Positions 33,239 through 42,600 of a stretch of 48,315 bases of DNA are shown here, piece by piece. The position numbers and the translations under genes were made by a program. The stretch is from Halorubrum californiense DSM 19288 (GTDB lineage: Archaea; Halobacteriota; Halobacteria; Halobacteriales; Haloferacaceae): assembly GCF_000336875.1 (NCBI RefSeq), contig NZ_AOJK01000081.1:6946-55260 (forward strand), read 5' to 3'. Position 1 is the stretch's first letter. Each line of letters opens with the position of its first letter. The notes beneath the pieces were generated by a model, which was not told where the DNA came from, searched no databases, and worked only from the letters and a program-made list of their open reading frames with translations.

Positions 33239-34513
33239 TTACGGTTCGCGGTTCACGACCTGTTCTCGCGGGGCGAAACTACCCTCGCTGCGGTCGAACA
33301 GGTGAACCGCTGGCTGTGCCAACCAGCCGTTATCCCTATCACCGCCATCCGTGGCGAGACTCGGGAGTACCTTTTGTCGAATGTTCTCCGCACCGTTCAC
33401 GTCCGCGTTCGCAACCGTCTCGCACTCCTCGCACACGTACAACCCACGTTCGACACGTTGGTTGTCGTCTGTGTGGCCGCACGCCGAACAGGACTTCGAC
33501 GTAGCCCGTTCCGACACCAACTCCATGTCGATGCCTTCGGCTTCTGCCTTGTAGTCAAGCAGCGTCGTGAAGCGGTCGAACGCCCACCCGTGTAAGTCGA
33601 GATTGCCGTGGTCGCCCCAGTTGCGTGGTTCGCCGTTCTTGTCGTCTTCTCGGATGCCACCGAGGTCGCCAACGACAAGCGTCCCAACACCTCGTTCGAT
33701 ACACTCCTCGACAATCGCTTTCGAGAGTGCGTGCAAGAAGTGTGCCCGACGACCAGTCCGCGTCCGGTCAAGACGGGCGGCCTCACGAGACGAGGGATCG
33801 TCGCACTTGGCTTTCTTTTTCGTGAAGTAGTATTCGTCCTCTTTGAGTGCGCCACCGGGATACAACACCGACTCATCGCCGAACGAGACGGCAGCGAAAT
33901 TACAAATCCCGAGGTCAACACCGCCCACCTCGTCGCCCGGTGGGTCCGGGTCGATGACGGTGCGACAGACGAATTGAAGACGCCACTCGTCGCGCTTGTA
34001 GATCGCGCGAACCTGTTGAATGTCCCACTCGGTCAGGTCAACGTCCGGGCGAGTCTGGTACTCACACAGGATGAAGTCTGAACGGTGTTCTTTGAGGTTG
34101 CGGCCTTTCGAGAGGCGAACACGGGTGAACCGTTCGTCGTGCTTGAAGCCAGCCGCTTTGAACGACACGGTTGAACGCGGGTGGGAGTCTCCATTTTTGC
34201 GGTAGCCGGGCGGTCGGGCACGGTTATCGCCGTTCCGACGCTTGCCGAACCAGCCGTTGAACGCTTCAGCGAGTTCTTCGAGAACGCGCTGACTGGATTG
34301 AGAATGCAAGTCCGTGTAGCGTTCGTGACTTTTGAGTTCGGCTTTGAGTTCCCCATCATCGGGGATCTCGCCCGTTTCGTCCCACTGTTCTTGTGCGTAG
34401 TAGCGACCGACGTTCCAGAGTTTTGAGGCGGCCCATCCGAGTTGGTCGAGGTCGTCACGAACCTGCCGCTGGTTCGTGATGGTGGCCTCGAAGGTTCGGA
34501 CGGTTCGACTCAT
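33239..34513 (-). CDS. tnpB: TnpB, subfamily with Gly at the catalytic Glu position
   Basis: 424 residues, ATG at 34513. First Asp at 200 (GGVDLGICN), third Asp at 371 (ANADVNGAENI), zinc finger C342, C345, C361, C364 (CSACG, CEECE). The second motif reads LVVGDLGGI (Gly 282) where active TnpBs have Glu, the same change as in the TnpB at 10360. Nevertheless the gene is full length, with conserved RTFEATI start and DYKAEAEGI...SERATSKSCSACG segments, so it is maintained as a protein. Right end at its 3' side (33186-33205). No TnpA. Confidence 0.93.
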   Translation of the reverse strand: MSRTVRTFEATITNQRQVRDDLDQLGWAASKLWNVGRYYAQEQWDETGEIPDDGELKAELKSHERYTDLHSQSSQRVLEELAEAFNGWFGKRRNGDNRARPPGYRKNGDSHPRSTVSFKAAGFKHDERFTRVRLSKGRNLKEHRSDFILCEYQTRPDVDLTEWDIQQVRAIYKRDEWRLQFVCRTVIDPDPPGDEVGGVDLGICNFAAVSFGDESVLYPGGALKEDEYYFTKKKAKCDDPSSREAARLDRTRTGRRAHFLHALSKAIVEECIERGVGTLVVGDLGGIREDDKNGEPRNWGDHGNLDLHGWAFDRFTTLLDYKAEAEGIDMELVSERATSKSCSACGHTDDNQRVERGLYVCEECETVANADVNGAENIRQKVLPSLATDGGDRDNGWLAQPAVHLFDRSEGSFAPREQVVNREP

Positions 34514-34617
34514 TTATGGCTTCATAACTGGTTATGGATGGCATTTTGTTAATAGTGTCGGTTGGCCTGGAATATCCGGCCTTGCTATCGACGGTTGATT
34601 GCGGAGGCGTTGTCGGA

Positions 34618-34652
34618 TTCATCCTGCGCCTAAAGGCGCAGGTATTCTCCTT
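34618..34652. mobile_element. Solitary IS end, hairpin CCTGCGCC-TAAA-GGCGCAGG
   Basis: Perfect 8-bp stem at 34623-34642 within TTCATCCTGCG...GGTATTCTCC, upstream of the minus-strand tnpB. It has the layout of a right end of a related but different element, without its tnpB. Confidence 0.55.
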
Positions 34653-34866
34653 GATTTCGTATAAGATCTCTAACCTCGAGAGCCGACCTCGCTGAGACGG
34701 ACTGTCGCAAGTTCTCTGCGCAACTGCGACGGGCCGGTTTTACACACCCTGTCAGGCGGCTCACCGCGAGTGGCTCCGGTGAGGAGCTCGCGGCGGCGTG
34801 AAGCGTTCGTGTTCAATTCCTCACATCCACCCACTAACCTTCGATCGCGTCGCGACGCGACACACC

Positions 34867-34887
34867 CACCCCACCGGTTCCGCTGTT
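34867..34887 (-). promoter_or_regulatory. Origin recognition box-like repeat, copy e
   Basis: On the minus strand reads AACAGCGGAA-CCGG-TGGGGTG. It lies just beyond the 3' end of the orc1/cdc6 gene, so origin elements flank the initiator gene on both sides. Confidence 0.8.
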
Positions 34888-34934
34888 AGTACGGGGCGGA
34901 CGCCGCTATTTCAGTCCCACGGAAGAGTCCCCAC

Positions 34935-36119
34935 TCACGCCGACTCCAACAACGTCGACAACCCGCTCCGAACCGCCGACACGGACTGTTCGAGTTGATG
35001 TTCGTTGTACTTGCCCCCGTCTTTCCCTCGATTATGCTCTGTCACACCAGTGATCCCCAACTGTGCCAACTCCCCCAGATAGTCACGGACAGACCGCTCC
35101 GAGACCGGGCTCACCCCTTCCGAGTGCGCGACGGACCGGTACGTCTCGACGACTTCACGCGTCCGAACCGGCGTGTCGCCGCGCTCGTGGAGCCGTGTCA
35201 GTGCGTACAACACGAGCTTGCCGTGCTGCGAGTAATTCTGTATCCCCTCGACAACCTGGTCTGTTTGAACGCGCTCGCGGGCTTCCTGGACGTGCGACTC
35301 GGTCACGACATCGGACCCGCTCTCGCGGGCGACATCACCCGCCTCCAAGAGGAGATCCAAGGCCTTCCGTGCGTCACCGGAGTCTTTCGCTCCATAGGCG
35401 GCACACATCGCGATCACCCCGTCTTCGAGAACGGTATCTTGGAAGGCGACCCGTTCGCGCTGTTCGAGAACGAGTCGGAGCTCGTCGGCATCGTACGCGC
35501 TGAAGGACACCTCCTTTTCACACAGCGACGATTGGACCTTCGAAGAGAGTTGCGTCCGGAAGTCCAAGTCGTTCGAGATCCCGATAACGCCGAGCTTCGC
35601 CTCGCTAATGTCGCCGTTTGAGCGCGCACGGGAGAGCTTGTAGAGTAGGGAATCGTCGCCGATGTGATCGACTTCGTCGAGCACGATGAGTACCGTCCCG
35701 CCATACGCATCGAGTTCGTCGAAGAGGAACTCGTACACGCTCGCTTGCGGGTATCCCGTATTGGATATCTGCCGGCCCGGTTCACGGAGTTCGTTAACCA
35801 ACTTTACAGCGACCTGGTAGGACGTGTTCAGCCCGTCGCAGTTGACCTCGATCGTCGTGAGCTCGAGCTCCGGTACGTCGGTCGCGTCTCGCTCGAGCGT
35901 GCGGAGCAGATAGCGCGTGGCCGCGGTCTTACCCACGCCGCTTTTTCCGTAGAGAAAGACGTTCGAGGGGGTCTCGTTGTTGATGACCGGCTGGAGGGCG
36001 GCGTGGTAGCGGGTGAGTTCTTTGTCGCGCCCGACGAGGCTGTCCGGCGTCCACTCTTCGAGAAGTGCCTCCCGATTCTCGAAGATGGCATCGTTTGGCG
36101 TGAACGAGAAATCGCCCAT
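34935..36119 (-). CDS. orc: Orc1/Cdc6 replication initiator
   Basis: 394 residues, ATG at 36119. AAA+ core: LVGRDKELTRYHAAL, Walker A YGKSGVGKTA (57-66), Walker B VLIVLDEVDH (Asp 148, Glu 149), sensor-1 region LGVIGISNDLDF, and the ISM/sensor-2 area VSFSAYDADELRLVLEQR. A C-terminal winged helix starts near 300 (HGKLVLYALTRL, RSVRDYLGELAQLGITGV). This is full length for a haloarchaeal Orc. It binds origin repeats and loads the MCM helicase. Five identical-core repeats surround the gene, four in its upstream region, so this is an autonomous replicon. A TATA-like GATATAAAAC lies about 20 bases before the ATG. Confidence 0.95.
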   Translation of the reverse strand: MGDFSFTPNDAIFENREALLEEWTPDSLVGRDKELTRYHAALQPVINNETPSNVFLYGKSGVGKTAATRYLLRTLERDATDVPELELTTIEVNCDGLNTSYQVAVKLVNELREPGRQISNTGYPQASVYEFLFDELDAYGGTVLIVLDEVDHIGDDSLLYKLSRARSNGDISEAKLGVIGISNDLDFRTQLSSKVQSSLCEKEVSFSAYDADELRLVLEQRERVAFQDTVLEDGVIAMCAAYGAKDSGDARKALDLLLEAGDVARESGSDVVTESHVQEARERVQTDQVVEGIQNYSQHGKLVLYALTRLHERGDTPVRTREVVETYRSVAHSEGVSPVSERSVRDYLGELAQLGITGVTEHNRGKDGGKYNEHQLEQSVSAVRSGLSTLLESA

Positions 36120-36197
36120 ACTGACAGCCTACCCTACTCGGATATAAAACCATTACTTCTGTTGTTTCCGGTGTTACGTGCTGTTTATATACTATCG

Positions 36198-36218
36198 AAC
36201 ACCACCGCTTCCGCTGTT
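36198..36218 (-). promoter_or_regulatory. Origin recognition box-like repeat, copy d
   Basis: On the minus strand AACAGCGGAA-GCGG-TGGTGTT, slightly degenerate at the end. It faces copies a-c across about 80 bases. AT-rich DNA (TTTATATACTAT, 36184-36195) beside it could be the unwinding element. Confidence 0.8.
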
Positions 36219-36297
36219 TATGTTGCGATATCTTGGACGACTCCGTAGCCTCACTTCGCTCACCAGCAGTCTGCCGACAGGCTTGGTGTCTCGTACT

Positions 36298-36318
36298 AAC
36301 AGCGGAACCGATGGGGTG
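36298..36318 (+). promoter_or_regulatory. Origin recognition box-like repeat, copy a
   Basis: AACAGCGGAA-CCGA-TGGGGTG. First of three direct copies spaced about 50-60 bases apart upstream of the initiator gene. Confidence 0.85.
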
Positions 36319-36347
36319 AGCGAGTTCACCCCCGAAAGACAACTGCT

Positions 36348-36368
36348 AACAGCGGAAGTAGTGGGGTG
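36348..36368 (+). promoter_or_regulatory. Origin recognition box-like repeat, copy b
   Basis: AACAGCGGAA-GTAG-TGGGGTG, preceded by CT as in copy a. Fifty bases after copy a. Confidence 0.85.
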
Positions 36369-36406
36369 GGGGTCCTCTCGGATTGCGGAGCCCCATCGTC
36401 TGGGTC

Positions 36407-36427
36407 AACAGCGGAAGCAGTGGGGTA
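36407..36427 (+). promoter_or_regulatory. Origin recognition box-like repeat, copy c
   Basis: AACAGCGGAA-GCAG-TGGGGTA, 59 bases after copy b. The outermost copy on this side. Confidence 0.85.
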
Positions 36428-36455
36428 GGAGGGTCTTTACAGGGGAACACCGAGA

Positions 36456-36490
36456 ACGCCCACGGCTTCAGCCGCGGGAAGAATCTGACT
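36456..36490 (+). mobile_element. Solitary TnpB-type right end beside the origin
   Basis: AACGCCCACGGC-TTCA-GCCGCGGGAAGAATCTGAC: one mismatch in the stem compared with the intact end at 11695. It lies between the last origin repeat and the next gene. Confidence 0.55.
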
Positions 36491-36612
36491 CGGACGTCTC
36501 GGAGTCGAGCGGCGTGCGGGTGAGTCTGACGGTCTCGTCGTCTTCCTCCGCCGAGAGTACGCGCTCGCCACGCGTGGTCCCCACCCAGAAAGCTTTCACA
36601 GGACCACGCGAG

Positions 36613-37422
36613 ATGCCACCTGTGTCGCTGGCCATCACTCACTTCGCGGTCGGAGGCATCTGTACGGCCCTTGTCGCGCTGTATTTCTTCCCGCCGACAC
36701 GATACGCACGCACACTTGTCCTCCTTGGCGGCGGCTGGGGCATGCTGCCGGATGTCCACTGGGTGGCGCCGCTGTACGCCACCGAACTCAAAGCCCTCCA
36801 TGCCTCCGTGTTCACGAACATTTTTTGGTTTCACCAGACGCTCGATGTCGTTGATCCCACAGACTCGTACACGGTGGCGGCGCTCGCGCTCGGCGCGTTC
36901 ATTCTTGTCGTGAGCCTTGGTGACTACTGGACGTACCGGATTGCTGAACGCACCACGAACCCAACTGATCCGGGCCCTCTCAGAGTCGTCCGCTCGCTTG
37001 ACACGCTTGTTGGGACTGCTGGCGTGCTCGGGCTCACGTGCGGGGTCGGGATCCTCGCTGTCGGGGGCCTCCACGCTGGTATCGACGAATTCCGAGGATT
37101 GTATCTTGGCGTGGGAACAGCCCTCGCGAGTACCGGGGGATTCGTCCTCGGCGGCCAACTCACCCTCGCGCCGTGGGTGACCGGGCGTTTCTCAGCGACG
37201 GCGACGCGTGTGCTTGCTGGTACCGGGAGTCTCGTGCTCGTGGTCGGTGGCGGGACACTTGCCGCCAACCCCCTTCGATACGGCGTGACGGCACACTCAG
37301 TCGTTGTGGGCGCTGTTGGCGCGCTACTGCTCGTGTTGGCCGTTGCGTGTGCGCAACTCCGGCCTCAGCATAATACAAGGTGGAGCCTCCGACCTCAAGG
37401 AGCGAGCGGAGCGAGCGAGTAG
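36613..37422 (+). CDS. Membrane protein of YdjM/DUF457-like layout
   Basis: 269 residues from the ATG at 36613 (MPPVSLAITHFAVGG); the open frame upstream to 36178 covers the origin and is not protein-like. An N-terminal ITHFAVGGICTALVALYFF helix, LGGGWGMLPDVHWVAP and FWFHQTLDVVDPTDS carry His/Asp residues in the same order as YdjM-like metal-dependent hydrolases, as in the gene at 5086 but more distant. Four or five further membrane helices follow (VAALALGAFILVVSLGDY, LVGTAGVLGLTCGVGILAV, VLAGTGSLVLVVGGGTLAA, SVVVGAVGALLLVLAVACA). The extreme C-terminus overlaps a hairpin and may be an accidental extension. Confidence 0.75.
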   Translation: MPPVSLAITHFAVGGICTALVALYFFPPTRYARTLVLLGGGWGMLPDVHWVAPLYATELKALHASVFTNIFWFHQTLDVVDPTDSYTVAALALGAFILVVSLGDYWTYRIAERTTNPTDPGPLRVVRSLDTLVGTAGVLGLTCGVGILAVGGLHAGIDEFRGLYLGVGTALASTGGFVLGGQLTLAPWVTGRFSATATRVLAGTGSLVLVVGGGTLAANPLRYGVTAHSVVVGAVGALLLVLAVACAQLRPQHNTRWSLRPQGASGASE

Positions 37423-37429
37423 GTCGGAG
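37387..37429 (+). terminator. Hairpin at the end of the membrane-protein gene
   Basis: Stem CTCCGACCT (37387-37395) and AGGTCGGAG (37421-37429) around a purine-rich loop, ending just past the stop codon. No T-run. It could also be an IS scar; calling it a terminator is tentative. Confidence 0.4.
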
Positions 37430-37530
37430 AGGAAACCGACCCGGCACGACCCCAGCCACGTTCGATTGTCGGTCCACTCCTCATAGAATCGTTACAAATT
37501 TAAAAACGAGAGTATACATCTGAAGTACGG

Positions 37531-38793
37531 ATGGAGGTCCGCCGCACCGTCCCTGTCAAGCTCAATGTGGCCGACAGCGACGCCGACCTCCTCGATGAAA
37601 CTATCTCCGAGTTCCTGTGGGCTGCCAACTACGTCGTCGACCACGCCTGGCAAGGCGAGTATAAAACGACGAGCAAAGCCCAACTCCAACGGGAAACCTA
37701 CGACGACGTGCGGGCTGAGACACGGTTACAAGCGAATCTCGTCCAGAACGCCCGCAACAAGGCCGCCGACGCCGTCCAAAGCGTCGTCGCCCGCTGGAAA
37801 CAAGGCGACTACGCAGGGAAACCGCACTTCACCGCTCCCACACTCGTCTACGACAAGCGGTGTGCGACGTTCAACGACGACCATGCGACGCTCTCAACCG
37901 TCGAAGGCCGCATCACGGCCGAGTACGTCCTTCCAGACGAGAGCCGCGAGACGCCCCACTCGGAGTATCTGTTCAACGACGACTACGACGTAACGGGCGC
38001 AGAACTCCACTACCGCGACGGCGAGTTCTACCTTCATGTCCGCACAAAGGCGGATGTGGAGTCCGAGACTGCCGACGATGGCAACGACGAGCACAGCACA
38101 GTCCTCGGCGTTGACCTCGGCATCGAAAACGTCGCCGTCACATCAACAGGCACGTTCTGGAGCGGCGCAGAGCTAAACCACTGGCACCGCGAGTTCGAAA
38201 AGCGACGCGGGTCACTCCACCAGCGTGGAACTCGGGCCGCCCACGAAACCATCCAATCGGTCGGACGCACCGAGACAGGTCGGTACGACCACTTTTTACA
38301 CACAGTCTCGAAAGAACTCGTCGCAGAAGCCGTCGAATACGACTGTGACGTGATCGCGTTCGAGAACTTGACTGGAATTCGTGAGCGGATGCCGAACGTC
38401 AAGAAGTTCCACGCGTGGGCCTTCCGACGCCTGTTCGAGTACGTCGAGTACAAAGCCGAGATAGTCGGCATCTCGGTCGAGCAGGTGAGTCCTGCCTACA
38501 CCTCCCAGCGATGTTCGAAGTGCGGGACGACACTCCGAGAGAACCGTGAGACGCAAGCACGGTTCTGTTGCCAGAAGTGCGGTTACGAAGTGAACGCCGA
38601 TTACAACGCAGCGAAGAATATCGGTCTGAAGTATCTCCGCTCGACGCAAACGTCGTCGGGCGGAGGCGCACCCGTAAACGTGCGCTTGAATCGCGGGACG
38701 TTGAATGTGAACGGCGATTACGAGCCTGCCAGCGATGGCCAGAACAGGAGTCCACGCGAAAGCCCCATCACCAGAACCTTCGGTTCTGGTTAG
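37531..38793 (+). CDS. tnpB: TnpB, IS1341-type
   Basis: 420 residues. RuvC-like residues are all present: D195 ([10 protein letters not shown]), E278 (IAFENL), D357 (VNADYNA). Zinc finger C328, C331, C347, C350. It is the same subfamily as the TnpB at 1645, sharing YVVDHAW/FLWAANY-type starts, [12 protein letters not shown] and SSGGGAP. The promoter region has AAATTTAAAAACGAGAGTATACA. The gene ends inside a hairpin (38770-38790) and a second hairpin follows at once, the probable right end and guide-RNA scaffold. It is predicted catalytically competent. No TnpA. Confidence 0.95.
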   Translation: MEVRRTVPVKLNVADSDADLLDETISEFLWAANYVVDHAWQGEYKTTSKAQLQRETYDDVRAETRLQANLVQNARNKAADAVQSVVARWKQGDYAGKPHFTAPTLVYDKRCATFNDDHATLSTVEGRITAEYVLPDESRETPHSEYLFNDDYDVTGAELHYRDGEFYLHVRTKADVESETADDGNDEHSTVLGVDLGIENVAVTSTGTFWSGAELNHWHREFEKRRGSLHQRGTRAAHETIQSVGRTETGRYDHFLHTVSKELVAEAVEYDCDVIAFENLTGIRERMPNVKKFHAWAFRRLFEYVEYKAEIVGISVEQVSPAYTSQRCSKCGTTLRENRETQARFCCQKCGYEVNADYNAAKNIGLKYLRSTQTSSGGGAPVNVRLNRGTLNVNGDYEPASDGQNRSPRESPITRTFGSG

Positions 38794-38816
38794 CAGTCAG
38801 AAGCTCCGCTTCTGAC
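38770..38816 (+). mobile_element. Twin hairpins at the TnpB right end
   Basis: Two consecutive perfect 9-bp stems: ACCAGAACC-TTC-GGTTCTGGT (38770-38790) and GTCAGAAGC-TCC-GCTTCTGAC (38796-38816). The first contains the last tnpB codons. A double hairpin differs from the single TTCA hairpin of the other elements here. Confidence 0.75.
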
Positions 38817-38963
38817 GACCCCCTCAACGAAGCGAACGGCAACGCCGTGAGCGAGTAGGGTGGGGTAGTTTACAGCTAGCCAGTCACCAGCCGATCCCTC
38901 TCAGCTCTGGTCGTCTCCTCGTGCGTATGTGGCCGACAGCACGTGATGGAATCTGGGGTAGTT
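38817..38963. other. Intergenic DNA after the TnpB right end
   Basis: Continues the IS end (CGAAGCGAACGGCAACGCCG, then GAGCGAGTAGGGTGGGGTAG) and then unique sequence. No gene seen. The GGGTGGGGTAG piece resembles the tail of the origin repeats but lacks the AACAGCGGAA core. Confidence 0.4.
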
Positions 38964-39006
38964 CTTAACCAACGCTAGCAAGCTACAACGGCGGTTGTTG
39001 GTTAAG
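38964..39006. repeat. TTAACCAAC inverted repeat, site B
   Basis: Arms CTTAACCAAC (38964-38973) and GTTGGTTAAG (38997-39006), spacer 23 bases. It lies about 190 bases before the large 39198 gene. Same outer arms as sites at 22269 and 43968. Confidence 0.85.
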
Positions 39007-39197
39007 ACCTCGTCTAGCGATCCACATCGACCCGTGTTTTCCGATGGCAGCAGAGATGAGACAAGCCCTTCCGCTCGACGAGTGCGAAAAAATCACGATC
39101 TTGTTGCGTTCTATGGAGTGTCTCTTGGTGGCACATTCTTCCGACAGGTTGAGCCGCGGCCTCCGCTCTTCGACCCTTCAGCAGGATTTTATGAGAA

Positions 39198-39560
39198 GTG
39201 ACACAGACACTACAACATAACCGATACCCACAGATGCTCCCACCGCTCACGACAGCAACAGATGGCCCGTTCGCGTGGGGATACGATCGGACACTACCGC
39301 TGCCAACGCATGATGACGCTGTCGCGACCTACTATCCACAGACGGATCTCCTCTACCTCAAAGCGCCAAACGCCGATGTCGACGAGTGGGCGTTCGCAGA
39401 GCCGAACGAGTGGAGTCTCGACGCCATCGCCGACGCGACTGATTCTGCCGAGACAACCCCGGAAGATCTGACCCTTGCTGACGTGTTCGCGGCGCTGGAC
39501 CACGAGCTAGACACAACGGTTGCACACGAGATCGGCCACGCAACACTGAGCAAGCGAACG
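39198..39560 (+). pseudogene. N-terminal part of the frameshifted large protein
   Basis: Reads MTQTLQHNRYPQMLPPLTTA (an internal Met at 39234 is an alternative start), then an acidic segment (DVDEWAFAEPNEWSLDAIAD, EDLTLADVFAALDHELDTTV) up to AHEIGHAT near 39545. Past that point this frame loses haloarchaeal character (arginine/serine/proline-rich) although it stays open to 40232. Meanwhile the frame of the following large ORF is protein-like from about 39542. The two halves almost certainly were one gene with an indel or frameshift near 39540-39560. Confidence 0.7.
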
Positions 39561-39658
39561 CCACAGCAGAACCCCTCGCTCATACTGACGCTGGCACAGA
39601 ACGGCATGTTCGGACGGGCAGTCTCGAAACCCATTATGAGCGCGATGAACTCCGCCGG

Positions 39659-42600
39659 TTGGGACTCACTTTCGCTGCCGGCGAGGCCGGGATTGCGCAC
39701 ACGCAGAATGTGGCTGCCCCGATACACGAAGCAATGGCGTCGATCACCCAGGCGTGTCTGGCCGACGGGTCGACAGCTGAGAACCTTCGCTCGCGACTCG
39801 ACAGGCTCGCGACTGGACTCGGGGGGCCTGCTGGCTGGACGCTTGCGCATCCCGGATACGACCCCTTCGCGCGCGAGGCTGACACTGATGAGAGTTGGTC
39901 GCAGTACCTCCGCTCGTACGAACTCTCGGTGCTCGCCGCCGTCCAGCCGCTTTTTACCGCGTTCACAGACGAGGTGGTGTACGCGCTGCTCACGGCCGCC
40001 GCGACGGCGTCGATCCGTGCGCCGATGGGTGAGAGTGACCGACTCGTTGACGACCAGCAGTTCACCGTTCCGACGGTCGTGTTTGTTGACGCCATCGCTC
40101 AGCTCACGACCGGGACGCGGCTCTACCAAGATCTGTTTGACGCTGGCCTGTCGCTTCCACACCTCGCCAGTGTGTTCGAGGAATCTGTCGGAACAGGTGG
40201 GGCTGGCGTTGATCAGGCCGGTGAGACGCTAGCAGACGCGTATTCCGCGACAATGGCGAACACTGACGTTTCTCACGCAGACGAGATACTAACCCACACG
40301 ACAGCCACCTATCGCCGGTCGAGTGTACCGTCATTTATTCTCGTTGAGGAACCGGCCACGGAGACAGTCCGCCTCCACGCGCTTACCGAGGGGTTACCGC
40401 TGTCGCATCTGGCCATGACGCTGCTCCGTGTCACGTACCTCCAGAGCCTCTACGTCGGCCGCCCCCGGTTTCAAGACGAGACGTACTCGTCGTTGCTCCG
40501 CGCGTTGATCGCCAACGCTCCGGGGCTCCCAGATGAGCCTGTGGCGTATCTGCGACGTCTGACCTACCTTACTACGCGCACCGCTGACCAGCTCTCACGT
40601 GAGACGTTTCCGCAGAACGTCCGCGCACAGTACGCGACACGAAATTCGAGCGCAACGAGGTGGCTGAGGCTCCGTAGCGAACTCGAAACGGATCGCTCGG
40701 TCGACACAGACGCCACAACACTCACCTACGAGAGCGGCATGCCGCTCACATATTTCCTCCCAGCAGCGGCGGCTACCTACTTCGAGGATCGATTACTCGC
40801 GGAGGCTATCGAGACGTACACCGCATACGCGAGATACGCGCTCACACACGAGACGAGCGAGACCTTTGGAGCGCTCATCCACATTTTCTCACAGTTCGAG
40901 GCGACCACGCCGGCGACACCGAGGCTGGGTCCGCTCTATAGGGCGATGGCCGCGTGGGCAAGCGATCAGGCAGATCCCGATGGAGCGACTGCTCGCGTCT
41001 TCGGCACCGCACTCGCGCGCCTGTTTGTCTTCCCGAGCACGGAGTCGACAGCGTGGAGTCGTCGGCTCTACGCTGAGTACCGCGAGCGTGCGACCAACGC
41101 GGACGACGACTCACCGCTTCGGCCACTTATCGCGACTGGCCTCGCCCGGATTGTCCGGGCTGACACCCAGACGAGCGAGGCATCGATCGACGACGCCATC
41201 GGCTCATTTCTCAGGCTGATCGTCACAGCTGAAACCGACCTCTCACAGAGCATCGCGTCGATCGGTCTCGGCGTCGCGGACGCGGTCGAGATCGTGTGTG
41301 ACCGCAATCCGGAGGCACCGAACACACGCCGGAAACAGCTCCAGGCCCTCCGAGACGGACTCTTAGAGACTGCCAAGCAATCCGACTTAGGCCTTCCTGC
41401 CTCCGTCTGGGTGAATATCGCCGCCGTGAGCGCCGCGTCGGTCGCACAGCGGGGAATGCCGCCTGCGTTCGCTGACGAATACACGACTTTCAGACGGCTG
41501 GCCGTGGCCATTATCGAAAATACCTCTACTGAGTGGGGGGCGTTTTACGAGCAGTTTACTTCAACGCTTGTTCGCGATTGTGCGCCCTCAACAGTTACTG
41601 CGTGGGCCGAAGTTGAACTCTCTATCCTCACAACGAGCCAGACTGACGTCGGCACCCCGTCGGCAGTGACGCAGCCGAGTCGACTGGCTCGTTTCGTGAG
41701 TCACCTACTCCAATCGCTAGCCACAGCGCATGCGTACGAAACCGCCGCGAGCGTTGCCGACCAGCTCCGCGACCGAGCGATCTCTCACCTGTCGTGGGGA
41801 GAGTTGACACCGATCCTCCAGCGGCCACTCAAGACGCGGGTTAGCCAAGAAACGCTTGCGGACGACCCCGACGGCTGGCGACAATTCACACGAGAGGCGT
41901 TCACCGGCGATGCGTCGCTGACGCAGTCGCGACGTGTGTTCATCTCCGTCTACGGAAGTCTGCTCGCGTGGCTCATCGAAACCGGGCATACGGGGCCCAA
42001 TGGAGGCACCATCGTTGACGATATGCGAGAGGTGGTCAACACGACTACGCTTCCGGCAGAGGCCCTGATGGGTGCCTTCGGGTTTGCGACCGCGGTTGTG
42101 GCTCGTGACGGTGACCGGGCCGACTCAGCGACCGTGACGTGGGTGAGTTGGCTCCAGCAAACGGTCGGCGATATCGCTGCGACACGTGCTAACACAGCCG
42201 CTCTGATCCATGAATACGGACTACAGCTTATTACTCATCATGCGCTGTTCGATGAGCCGTCTGCGGCGACGGCGTCGCTCACGGACCTCCTGGCTGTCTT
42301 TTCCACAGAGTACGGGACAGCGACCACCACTCGGCTTCCCGCCCTGCTCGGGGCTGGAATGGTCGACATTGGCCGCTACGCCGTCCAGTTCGACGAGGGT
42401 GACCTCAGCGAGTGGATGGACTGTGTCTACGACACAGCGGAACAGCACGCGCGTGCCGCCCCCGACCAGGGACCGTTCCTTGCGAGTACGCTCACTGCGT
42501 TTGTCCAGCAGATGCTTCAGCGACGGCGCCAGACTTCTGGTGCCCTTGTTGACGCACTCACCTTAGCCACGGCGTATGCCAACCAGACGGCCTCTCGATC

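Noticed and set aside
35793-35805. Extra TTAACCAAC match inside the orc gene
   Set aside because: Only a single arm is present and it encodes conserved protein sequence; no partner arm within 60 bases.
38845-38872. GGGTGGGGTAG near 38860 as a sixth origin box
   Set aside because: Lacks the AACAGCGGAA core that all five accepted copies share.
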